Assembly: GCA_002068205.1 (NCBI GenBank)
Contig: MVZB01000192.1
Location: forward strand, 1 to 6,592
Direction of reading: 5' to 3'
Origin: a candidate division BRC1 bacterium ADurb.BinA292
GTDB lineage: Bacteria > Sumerlaeota > Sumerlaeia > MVZB01
Length of the DNA stretch: 6,592 bases
Shown here piece after piece: positions 1 through 5,979 of this stretch. The translations under genes and the position numbers were made by a program. Each line of letters starts with the position of its first letter. The first letter of the stretch is position 1. Below the pieces are notes generated by a model. It was not told where the DNA came from. It made no database searches and saw only the letters and a program-made list of their open reading frames with translations.

Positions 1-1122
1 AATCGACTCCAGATTTTCGCGCAACGACGGCGCCATCAGCCGCAGCAGGTTTTTGCGTTGCGGCGCGACCGCGCCGGTCTCATCCGCCAGCAGTTGCTCC
101 AGCAGGGCGACCGCCCGCTCGGAGGTCGCCGCGGCCTCGCCCCACTGGCCGCTCTCGGCATAGGCGGCGGCGAGCGTATCGATAATCTCCGGCCATTGCC
201 AGTTCGAGGCTTCGCAGGCGCGCCGGGCGAGCTCGACCGCGCGGGCGCCGTCGCGCCGTCGCTTGTCATACGACGTGGCCAGCCGCCAGGCGATGTGATT
301 GAGCGTCTCGGGATCGTCGCGGAACGGGGAATGCTCCAGCACGGCGTCGGCCCGCGCCGATTGTCCCTCGACCTGCGCCTTCAGATAGCGCCAGGCGACC
401 CAGTGGCTGCTGAACGGCAGCCAGGTCGCGCCCATCACGCAGAGGGCCACCAGGGCGGCGAGCGCGGCGGCGGCGGGCCAGCGGCAGCGCCCCTGAAAGA
501 AGAGATGCCCGACGGCCCAGCCGAAGATCAGGCCGCTCAGGTGGGAGACATTGGCCACCGGGAGGAGCCCGACCAGGTCGAGCAGCGCGGAGAGGGCCAG
601 CAGGCCGAGGATGACATGCAGCATGGGCGGGCGGAGGAAATGATGGAACATCGGCGCGCGGCGGCGCAGCGCGACCATCAGGCCGAACAACGCGCAGATG
701 ACGCCGGAACAGCCCACCATTGGGGCCCACTCGCCCAGCGCCAGCTCGCAGCCGGAGCTGATGATCGCGCCGAAGAAGACGACGGCGAACATCGTCTGAT
801 GGCCCAGCAGGCGCTCGACGCGATTGCCGATGAGCCAGAGAAAGACCATGTTGACGGCCAGATGGAACGGGTCGACGTGGACGAACGGCGCGGCCAGCAG
901 GGCGCGGAACTCGCCGTTCCAGATGCGCTCGGCGCGCAGCACCCAGAAGCGCTCGAGCAGTTCGAGCGAGACGATGCCGCGCCAGCCGTTGAGGTGGGAG
1001 AAGGCGAGAAAAATGAGCGTGCAGAGGACGACGAGGGCGGTGGTCAGGATGGGCCGCCGGCGCGGGCGAACCTGCACGCCCGGCGGCGACGGGTCGGGGG
1101 GCGGAGCGGGCGGTTCGGCCAT
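1..1122 (-). CDS. Rhomboid family intramembrane serine protease with C-terminal TPR region (3' end outside window)
   Basis: Reading the minus strand from an ATG at 1122 gives 374 codons with no stop before the window edge, so the C-terminus is missing. After a Pro-rich N-tail (residues 1-23) there are about seven hydrophobic segments between residues 26 and 233. The rhomboid signature is complete: H82, H87 and N91 in FVHVDPFHLAVN (same spacing as GlpG H145/H150/N154), the nucleophile Ser139 in GCSG, and the catalytic His194 in SHLSGLIFGW. The family cleaves transmembrane substrates within the inner membrane. Residues about 272-350 read as TPR-type helices (NHIAWRLAT, AVELARRACE, DTLAAAYAESGQWGEA), a protein-binding module that may recruit substrates (inference). 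The start is chosen because it gives a normal rhomboid N-terminus, although no strong Shine-Dalgarno precedes it. Its substrate is unknown. Family call is very secure; the TPR call is good. Confidence 0.93.
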   Translation of the reverse strand, partial: MAEPPAPPPDPSPPGVQVRPRRRPILTTALVVLCTLIFLAFSHLNGWRGIVSLELLERFWVLRAERIWNGEFRALLAAPFVHVDPFHLAVNMVFLWLIGNRVERLLGHQTMFAVVFFGAIISSGCELALGEWAPMVGCSGVICALFGLMVALRRRAPMFHHFLRPPMLHVILGLLALSALLDLVGLLPVANVSHLSGLIFGWAVGHLFFQGRCRWPAAAALAALVALCVMGATWLPFSSHWVAWRYLKAQVEGQSARADAVLEHSPFRDDPETLNHIAWRLATSYDKRRRDGARAVELARRACEASNWQWPEIIDTLAAAYAESGQWGEAAATSERAVALLEQLLADETGAVAPQRKNLLRLMAPSLRENLESI

Positions 1123-1510
1123 GCGGCGGAGACAACCTGGGGGCGGTCGGGGAGGCGGGCCGGTGGAGCTAGTCGCCGGGGTCTCGGATCGCGACTTCGG
1201 GGCCTGGCGTTTCTACTCCGATCGGTACCCCAGCCCGCCCCAATTTAACGGAACAAGCGTGCCGACGCCAGTCTGGCCGTGGGAGGGCTTGGGAGAGACG
1301 GATGGTGTGAAGGGTGCGTGGGGCGGCGATCGTTGCTTTGGGAGATGGACGGAGACGAAGGTTTTCGAGAGCCGAAGACGAGGGACGAAAGCCGGGCGCC
1401 GAATCTTGGGGTGGGCCGTTGGGAGCGATCACGAAGACGGGGACGAGAACGAGAGACGGATTTTTGAGCGAGGGCGAGGACGAGGGACGGAAATCTAGTC
1501 GGACGGGCGG
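1123..1510. other. Gene-free spacer with purine-rich GACGAGGGACG islands
   Basis: This 388-bp stretch lies between the start of the rhomboid gene and the stop of the acidic protein gene, both on the minus strand, so it should hold the rhomboid promoter and the upstream gene's transcript end. I see no convincing sigma-70 promoter and no hairpin plus T-tract terminator. The plus strand from about 1290 to 1497 is strongly purine-rich and made of degenerate words such as GAGGGACG, ACGAGAACGAG and GCGAGGGCGAGG. Open frames through it have no coding character. Confidence 0.6.
1373..1497 (+). repeat. Degenerate purine-rich GACGAGGGACG repeat island
   Basis: The 11-mer GACGAGGGACG occurs at 1377-1387 and 1479-1489, with variants between (GACGGGGACGAGAACGAG near 1436-1453, GCGAGGGCGAGG at 1468-1479). 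The longer word CGAAGACGAGGGACG at 1373-1387 recurs exactly, inverted, at 5817-5831. There is no regular unit and spacer structure, so this is not a CRISPR array. It is better described as a dispersed low-complexity intergenic element. Function unknown. Confidence 0.5.
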
Positions 1511-2287
1511 TTACTCGTCGTCGTCGAGGTCGTCATCCTCATCGTCGTCTTCATCTTCATCTTCATCGCCGTCCCAGTCTTCGTCCTCCTCCCAGTCTTC
1601 GTCGTCATCCCAATCCTCGTCGTCCTCGTCATCCTCCCAATCCTCCTCGTCTTCCTCCTCGTCGTCCGCGTCTTCGTAATCCGCGCCCTGATCGTCGGCG
1701 GCGTTGGGATCGATCGAAGCGAGCAGGCTGTTGAAAATCGCGCTGGCTTCGCGGCCCATCGCGGTGAGCAACGCGCGCGCGTCGTCGCCGTCGACGATGG
1801 CCGCAAGCTGGGGGTCGAACACGACGATCCGTTCCTCCTTGAGGTCCTCGAGCATGCCGGCCACCATCGTCAGGGCCCCATTCAATCCGCGCATGCTGAA
1901 CATCATCGGTTGGGTTCCGGGTGTGCCGGCGTATTCGAAAGCCAGGCTGAGGTCTTCGACGTGCTCCGGGGGAAGCTCGGCGCCGGGCCGGCGCTCCAGC
2001 CAGGCCTGAAGTTCAGGGGAACGCTCGGCGGGGGGGATGGAACGCTGGAGGAGGGCGCGGCCGAGCAAACCAAGCAGGCGCTCCTCGTCGAGCGAGGTGT
2101 CGACAAAGCGCGTGGGGAGCGTGGTGAAAACCATATCGTGGGCCTCCGCCGGATTTTCCGCCAGCGCCTCTTCCAGGCGCTCCTGTTCCTTACAGAACGC
2201 CATGTAAGCATCCGACCGGAGGAAATCATTGACCTGCGCCTTGGACACTCCGTCGGCCAGGCGGAAGAATTCGAGATCGTAGCTCAT
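1511..2287 (-). CDS. Acidic-tail protein A, hypothetical (258 aa)
   Basis: I do not recognise the family. The globular part (residues 1-196) begins MSYDLEFFRLADG and contains LPTRFVDTSLDEERLLGLL (57-75) and ERIVVFDPQ (152-160). The MSYDL opening and the 'hhhhDPQ' strand loosely recall small alpha/beta proteins seen among immunity-like families, which is a weak resemblance only. From D203 to the end, 48 of 56 residues are Asp or Glu, with Trp at 217, 226, 232 and 238. There is no signal peptide or membrane segment, so it is probably cytosolic. The ATG at 2287 is preferred over an ATG 21 codons upstream because GGAGGG (2294-2299) sits 6 nt before it, and because the paralogue starts at the matching residue. 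It follows protein B's gene after 116 bp on the same strand, probably in one transcript. Such tails can mimic nucleic acid or bind basic proteins or metal ions (inference). Confidence 0.85.
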   Translation of the reverse strand: MSYDLEFFRLADGVSKAQVNDFLRSDAYMAFCKEQERLEEALAENPAEAHDMVFTTLPTRFVDTSLDEERLLGLLGRALLQRSIPPAERSPELQAWLERRPGAELPPEHVEDLSLAFEYAGTPGTQPMMFSMRGLNGALTMVAGMLEDLKEERIVVFDPQLAAIVDGDDARALLTAMGREASAIFNSLLASIDPNAADDQGADYEDADDEEEDEEDWEDDEDDEDWDDDEDWEEDEDWDGDEDEDEDDDEDDDLDDDE

Positions 2288-2403
2288 TGCCGTCCCTCCC
2301 GGTGCGAAAGTCAGGGTCGCCGCCGACAAGTGGCGTGGCGGCCGCACCAAGCCCTGGCGGACGCCCTCGCCGGCTGTTGATGGCCCGTTCGGCCGCGACG
2401 TTT

Positions 2404-2964
2404 CTAGCGGTCGTCGTCCTCCTCACTGTCGTCGTCGAGGTCCTCATCATCGTCCATCTCGTCCTGATCGTCCATCTCATCCTCATCGTAGGCGAGTTCG
2501 AAATCATGGGTCGGCTGATCGGCCACTTCGGCCAGTTCGTCGGCGTTGGCGGCGTCGTAGGCCTGGCTGGTTTCGTCCAGGAAGAGCGCGATGCGGTCGG
2601 CCTCGAGGCGCTTGAGGATTTCCGCGAAATCGCGCAGCAGCTCGCGCGGATGGTCGTTGTTGCCGACCGTGATCTGAAGCATGCCGTTGAATTCGGCCGC
2701 CTCGGCGAGCGCCTCCTGGAGAAAGTCGTTCAATTCCGGCTTGTTCAATTCCTCGCCGGCCCGGGTGAGCAGCTCGTTCAGTTCCTCTTCGTCCAGATCG
2801 AGGTCGAGAAAGCGGGCGGGGACGAGGAGCGGTTCGTCACCGGCGGCCGCCGAGTCGTCGCCCTCGTCGAGGTATTCCTCATAGTCGGCGGAGCTGAGGA
2901 ATTGGTTCAGCTCCTCGACGTCGATGCCATCGGCCAGGCGGAAGAAGAAGCAGTCGAAGCTCAT
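2404..2964 (-). CDS. Acidic-tail protein B, hypothetical paralogue of A (186 aa)
   Basis: Family unknown to me. The protein begins MSFDCFFFRLADG and matches protein A at 13 of the first 23 residues. A second block (residues 47-66, around VPARFLDLDLDEEELNELL) matches A residues 56-75 at 11 of 20, and a third is ILKRLEADRIALF (116-128) against MLEDLKEERIVVF. This makes the two genes a tandem duplication that has diverged. From residue 160 to the end, 21 of 27 residues are acidic, in a tail shorter than A's and without Trp. There is no signal peptide or membrane helix. The ATG at 2964 is chosen over one 13 codons upstream because GGAG (2973-2976) lies 8 nt before it and the homology to A starts there. 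It is the first gene of a likely two-gene operon with A, and a candidate promoter lies about 90 nt upstream. Confidence 0.85.
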   Translation of the reverse strand: MSFDCFFFRLADGIDVEELNQFLSSADYEEYLDEGDDSAAAGDEPLLVPARFLDLDLDEEELNELLTRAGEELNKPELNDFLQEALAEAAEFNGMLQITVGNNDHPRELLRDFAEILKRLEADRIALFLDETSQAYDAANADELAEVADQPTHDFELAYDEDEMDDQDEMDDDEDLDDDSEEDDDR

Positions 2965-3053
2965 CGAGCGATCTCCGGGGAGTTCGGCGGCGCCGCGCCG
3001 CAATCCGGTCGCGGGTGCGCCAGAAAAGAATCGATGCCACCGCGGACGGCGCA

Positions 3054-3082
3054 GTTATTCACGAAGCGCTGGAAAAAGGCAA
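3054..3082 (-). promoter_or_regulatory. Candidate sigma-70-type promoter for acidic-tail operon (B-A)
   Basis: On the minus strand, TTGCCT (3077-3082) and AATAAC (3054-3059) are separated by 17 bp. Each matches the -35 or -10 consensus at 4 of 6 positions. The -10 lies about 90 nt before the ATG of protein B. This is a pattern match only and is moderately weak. Confidence 0.3.
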
Positions 3083-3110
3083 GCGGGAAGCTCAACGCCG
3101 GAGAATAGCG

Positions 3111-3190
3111 GAAAGGACAGAGAGGACGGGGACGTAAGGGCATAAGGGAGGCGAAACGAGGGCGAGGGACGAGCGACGAGAAAAGAGGAA
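3111..3190 (+). repeat. Purine-rich degenerate repeat island
   Basis: The stretch is nearly all A and G on the plus strand, with CGAGGGCGAGG at 3157-3167 (also at 1469-1479) and GCGAGGGACGAGCGACGAG at 3162-3180. It resembles the island at 1373-1497 in wording but has no fixed period. Function unknown. Confidence 0.45.
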
Positions 3191-3242
3191 CGGTCCAGAG
3201 TGAGGGCGGGGGCTTATTCGATTCCATGTTCCTTATTTCGGG

Positions 3243-3271
3243 TTGCGCCGGCGGGCACAGCCGACCACAAT
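3243..3271 (+). promoter_or_regulatory. Weak candidate promoter for small membrane protein / SGNH genes
   Basis: TTGCGC (3243-3248) and CACAAT (3266-3271) are spaced by 17 bp, matching consensus at 3 of 6 and 4 of 6 positions, and lie about 52 nt before the ATG at 3323. This is weak; no better pair is visible on the plus strand of this spacer. Confidence 0.22.
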
Positions 3272-3292
3272 GACTGAAATACGTGTCCGCTA

Positions 3293-3313
3293 AACCTTTC
3301 GCCCAGGGAGGTT
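3293..3313 (+). promoter_or_regulatory. Hairpin covering the Shine-Dalgarno of the 91-aa membrane protein
   Basis: AACCT (3293-3297) pairs with AGGTT (3309-3313). The stem extends inward by two G-U pairs and C3300-G3306, leaving the loop GCCCA. The Shine-Dalgarno AGGGAGG (3305-3311) is mostly buried in the stem. The stem is short and has wobble pairs, so any regulatory effect is speculative. Confidence 0.3.
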
Positions 3314-3322
3314 ATCAGATTC

Positions 3323-3598
3323 ATGGCGAAGGCGAACAAACCGGCAAACGCTCCACGCAAGTCGGCTTACGAGCTCTGGGCGTTGCTGTTCTGTTTTGGC
3401 GGCGCCGCCCTGGCGCTGCTGATCGCGCTGGGCGCTCACGCCGCGGGGGGCCGCGTCGGGCTGGCCTTCTGGGTTTTCGTAGTCACGCAAGTGGCAGCGA
3501 TCGGCCTGGGTCTGCTGACCTGGCGCAGCCCCCAGGGCCGCGCCGCCGCGATCACCGCAACCGTGCTGATTCTGCTGACGCTAATGGCGCTGCGTTGA
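3323..3598 (+). CDS. Small three-helix membrane protein, hypothetical (91 aa)
   Basis: The family is not recognised. A basic, Ala/Lys-rich N-terminus (residues 1-16) precedes three hydrophobic segments at about residues 18-39, 45-66 and 74-90, joined by short loops (HAAGG, TWRSPQG). The protein ends one residue after the third helix. The positive N-tail suggests a cytoplasmic N-terminus. The start has a clear Shine-Dalgarno, AGGGAGG at 3305-3311, 11 nt upstream, which is a little long but the best in the region. The SGNH gene follows 81 bp downstream on the same strand and may share its transcript. No catalytic or metal-binding motif is visible, and a role cannot be assigned. Confidence 0.8.
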   Translation: MAKANKPANAPRKSAYELWALLFCFGGAALALLIALGAHAAGGRVGLAFWVFVVTQVAAIGLGLLTWRSPQGRAAAITATVLILLTLMALR

Positions 3599-3679
3599 GC
3601 CGGGCCCGTGGGCCGAATACGGCGGTCAGCCAGCTGCGGGGGAAGCAGTTCCAAGCCGGACCGGGCGATTCGTCTCACC

Positions 3680-4837
3680 ATGCATGACCCGCGGCAACCC
3701 GCTTCCGCGCGCTGGCGGCCGCTCGGCCGGGGGCGGCGGATCGCGTTTGCCGCCGTCACGCTCGTCTTCATGGCGGGGGTGTTGCTCGGCGCGCTCGAGC
3801 TGTTTCTGCGCGCGGCCGATCTGCGCGCCGGCATGGTTTTTCACCCCGCGCCCGAAGGCTACATGCGCCTCGATGCGGAGGCCGGCTATGTGTTTGCCCC
3901 AAACTACCCGCCGCACCTGCGCCGTTACTTCGACGGCGAGAACCAGACCCTGCTCTACACCAATTCGCTCGGCATGCGCGACGTGGAACCGCCGCCGCCC
4001 GATGGCCGCCGGCGCATCCTGACCCTCGGCTGCAGCGTCACCGAAGGGGTGGGCCTGGCCGAGCCGGAGGCTCCCTGGCCGCGTCAGCTGGAACGGTTGT
4101 GGCGGGAGAAGGCCGGCGGCGCCGAGCCGCCCGTCGTCGTCATGAACGGCGCCGCGCTCGGCTACAACACGTTTCAGCAGGTGGCGCGCGCGCGTCAGCT
4201 TCAACCCCACGTGCGGGCCGACGTCTGGCTGATGGGCTGGCTTGACAGCCAGAACGGCATGTGGGTGCGCAACCTGTTCGGCGCGCAAGGGCAGTTCGTC
4301 TATCGCCTCGGATTCATCTGGGACCGCAAATACTGGGACTGCTTTGCCGGCGGAAGGAGCGAATGGATGCTGCGGCTCGTCCAGCACAGCGCCCTTGTGC
4401 GGTTCATTTTGTTCCGCGCGGCCGACTGGAGCGACTGCCCCGATCCGGCGGGTCCGTACGGGATGGATCTGCGCGCGGCCAGCCGTGACGCGCTGGAGCG
4501 GTTCCGTGCGGCGACCGACGAAGCGGGCGTCGAGCCCTGGATCGTCATCCTCCCGGCGCCGGCCGATCTTGAACGCTGGCGGCAGGCGCCGCGCGGCGAC
4601 GCGGCCGAGCAGGTGGCGGCGATCTGCGCCGACCTGGGCCTGCCCTGCGTCGACGCGACGCCGGCGATTCAGGCGCGCCTGGCGGACGCGACGGCGCAGA
4701 GCGGGAAGGGCGTGATCGGGCTGTGGGCCCTGTCGGAGTACGACCAGCAGCACTACAATCCGGCGGGTCACCGGATGCTGGCCGAGGTCATCGACGCGCT
4801 GATTCCGCTGGGGCCCGCCGCGCGGCGCGACGAATGA
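3680..4837 (+). CDS. Membrane-anchored SGNH/GDSL hydrolase-like protein (385 aa)
   Basis: A basic N-tail and one hydrophobic helix (residues about 21-43) anchor the protein, with the rest probably outside the inner membrane. The lead-in N95-SLGMRD is followed by the block I motif LTLGCSVTEG, with likely nucleophile Ser119. N156-GAALGYN corresponds to block II, and the catalytic pair Asp355/His358 lies in YDQQHYNPAGH (block V). Such proteins act as esterases, lipases or O-acetyl transferases on lipids or polysaccharides; the substrate here is unknown. Two positions are unusual: GDS is replaced by GCS, a known variant, and the block III G-x-N-D position reads GWLD (186-189), so the usual oxyanion-hole Asn is Leu. 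The ATG at 3680 is taken because the protein then begins just ahead of the anchor; an in-frame GTG at 3608 is possible and neither has a strong Shine-Dalgarno. It may be co-transcribed with the preceding small membrane protein. Confidence 0.85.
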   Translation: MHDPRQPASARWRPLGRGRRIAFAAVTLVFMAGVLLGALELFLRAADLRAGMVFHPAPEGYMRLDAEAGYVFAPNYPPHLRRYFDGENQTLLYTNSLGMRDVEPPPPDGRRRILTLGCSVTEGVGLAEPEAPWPRQLERLWREKAGGAEPPVVVMNGAALGYNTFQQVARARQLQPHVRADVWLMGWLDSQNGMWVRNLFGAQGQFVYRLGFIWDRKYWDCFAGGRSEWMLRLVQHSALVRFILFRAADWSDCPDPAGPYGMDLRAASRDALERFRAATDEAGVEPWIVILPAPADLERWRQAPRGDAAEQVAAICADLGLPCVDATPAIQARLADATAQSGKGVIGLWALSEYDQQHYNPAGHRMLAEVIDALIPLGPAARRDE

Positions 4838-4844
4838 CGAGGCA

Positions 4845-5807
4845 TCACCGCGGACGGATCAGCGGGGCGCCGGTGCGCGGTTGCTCGGTCTGGTGGTGAA
4901 TCGAGACCTCGCTGACCTGCGGGAACCGGTTCTGCACGGCCTGGCGCACTTCCATTTCGACGCGCTGGGTCTGCGCCGCCGTCAGCTCGGCATCCACAAC
5001 GATGTGCAGGTCCAGATGGACATCGTCGGGCATCCCGTGGGTGCGGATCGCATGGCTGTTGGCCACATGCTCGACTGCCTCGACGACCTCGCGGATCGGC
5101 CCCGGATCGAGCTGCGCGGCGTCGGAGAGGAGCAGGACGTTTTCACGCACCACGCGCCAGCTCGAATAGAGAATGAAAAGGACGACAATCAACGAGAGGG
5201 CGACGTCGACCCACGGCAGCCGTGGCGCGAGCGCAAGCGACGAGAGGCCGAGCAGCGTCAGGACGGCGTCGGCACGGGTGTGCGAGGCGTCGGCGGCCAG
5301 CAGCAGGCTGCCCAGTTGGCGGCCGCGGCGCCGCTCGTAGAGCGACACGCCGAGCGTGACCACGAAGCTCACGCCGACCGCGATGAGGTAGCTGGGCTCG
5401 AGCCGGTGTTCGTGGGCGTCGCCGTCCTTGCCGAAGTGCCGGCCGACGATCGCGCGCAACACTTCCCACGAGGCCAGCGCCATCAAGGCCCCGATGGCGA
5501 GCGAGGCCAGCGCCTCGAACTTACGGTGGCCGTAGGGGTGATTGGCGTCGGGGGGACGCCACGACAGTTTGAGCGCCGCCAGCGCCAGCACGTTGTTGCC
5601 CGAATCCAGAATCGAATGCGCGCCGTCGGCCAGGACCGTCAGGTTGGCGCTGAGAAAGCCGATGACGAGTTTGATCGCCGCGACGCCCAGGTTGAGCAGC
5701 AGCGTGATCCACAGGACCCGGCGGACCTGGGCGCGGTTGGCGCGCCGCCCTGGGGCGGGCGCGGCGGCGGGAGGTGGGGATTGCAATGACAAATGGCTGT
5801 CCCTCAC
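4845..5807 (-). CDS. CDF-family divalent metal cation efflux transporter (320 aa)
   Basis: Cation diffusion facilitators export Zn2+, Fe2+, Mn2+ or similar ions across the inner membrane by proton antiport, usually as dimers. The sequence has about six hydrophobic segments between residues 31 and 215. The transport site is intact: H64xxxD68 in DGAHSILDSGNN (TM2) and H176xxxD180 in SHTRADAVLT (TM5), alongside the conserved NHPYGHRKFEALASLA (89-104). The cytoplasmic C-terminal domain (about 225-306) has likely metal ligands H252, H268 and H304/H305, but Gln306 stands where FieF has Asp285. H64 in TM2 instead of Asp is common in zinc-type members, so zinc is a reasonable guess. The start is uncertain: GTG at 5807, or TTG near 5792, which would have GAGGG at a better spacing. 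It ends 7 bp from the SGNH gene's stop, tail to tail. Confidence 0.95.
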   Translation of the reverse strand: MRDSHLSLQSPPPAAAPAPGRRANRAQVRRVLWITLLLNLGVAAIKLVIGFLSANLTVLADGAHSILDSGNNVLALAALKLSWRPPDANHPYGHRKFEALASLAIGALMALASWEVLRAIVGRHFGKDGDAHEHRLEPSYLIAVGVSFVVTLGVSLYERRRGRQLGSLLLAADASHTRADAVLTLLGLSSLALAPRLPWVDVALSLIVVLFILYSSWRVVRENVLLLSDAAQLDPGPIREVVEAVEHVANSHAIRTHGMPDDVHLDLHIVVDAELTAAQTQRVEMEVRQAVQNRFPQVSEVSIHHQTEQPRTGAPLIRPR

Positions 5808-5816
5808 GTGGAAATA

Positions 5817-5831
5817 CGTCCCTCGTCTTCG
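5817..5831 (-). repeat. Inverted copy of CGAAGACGAGGGACG in transporter leader
   Basis: The minus strand here reads CGAAGACGAGGGACG, identical to plus-strand 1373-1387. It ends 9 nt before the GTG start of the CDF gene, so its GAGGG could act as that gene's ribosome binding site at a long spacing, or the repeat could simply have landed there. Confidence 0.5.
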
Positions 5832-5894
5832 TCATCGTGAGCGAATCGAGCGGTTCTGCCGTCCCTGATGGGGCCGTGGTTTCCACTCACTCGC

Positions 5895-5923
5895 ATTGTC
5901 GTTCCCAGCGGCAAAAATGCCAA
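5895..5923 (-). promoter_or_regulatory. Candidate sigma-70-type promoter for the CDF transporter
   Basis: On the minus strand, TTGGCA (5918-5923, 5 of 6 to consensus) and GACAAT (5895-5900, 4 of 6) are separated by exactly 17 bp. The -10 lies about 88 nt before the GTG. This is the best promoter-like pair in the window. No metal-responsive operator that I can name overlaps it. GGCA-AAAA-TGCC (5910-5921) is a small palindrome within the spacer and -35. Confidence 0.4.
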
Positions 5924-5979
5924 TTGTCGCGTTGACGGGCCATGTTCCGCCGAGGTTTCCCGGCGGGAAAATCCGGGGA

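Larger units (their letters stand above)
2965..3322. other. Divergent spacer between acidic-protein operon and small membrane protein
   Basis: This 358-bp stretch separates the start of protein B (minus) from the start of the small membrane protein (plus). It holds candidate promoters in both directions and a purine-rich island at about 3111-3190. Its frames show no coding character: no ribosome binding site, no hydrophobic or domain pattern. Confidence 0.55.

Noticed and set aside
266..1135. Minus-strand open frame of 289 codons in a different frame from the rhomboid
   Set aside because: Pro/Arg/Ala-rich composition without hydrophobic helices, and fully contained within the real gene in another frame.
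58..1248. Long plus-strand open frame (396 codons) opposite the rhomboid gene
   Set aside because: Its product is a low-complexity Gln/Arg/Glu/Gly string with no domain, and the minus strand here encodes a complete rhomboid active site. It is a GC-rich antisense shadow.
1373..1497. CRISPR array
   Set aside because: Repeat words vary in length and spacing, there are no uniform unique spacers and no cas genes.
1314..1679. Plus-strand frame with a long polyserine/Gln tract
   Set aside because: The polyserine is the complement of the GAC/GAG codons of the acidic tail of protein A; no ribosome site or upstream conservation supports it.
2287..3108. Plus-strand frame (273 codons) opposite protein B, with a Val/Ile-rich start resembling a membrane helix
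   Set aside because: The hydrophobic run (VVVLLTVVVEVLIIVHLVLI) is simply the complement of GAC/GAT/GAG codons. Protein B is supported by its paralogue and a Shine-Dalgarno.
3626..4771. Minus-strand frame of 381 codons opposite the SGNH gene
   Set aside because: No recognisable motifs, His/Arg/Pro-rich; the plus strand carries the SGNH blocks in order.
4881..5789. Plus-strand frame of 302 codons opposite the CDF gene
   Set aside because: Charged low-complexity product; the minus strand has intact CDF transport motifs.
5910..5921. GGCA-AAAA-TGCC as a terminator or operator
   Set aside because: Only a 4-bp stem, with no T-tract, and it overlaps a better promoter match; it is noted only within the promoter entry.
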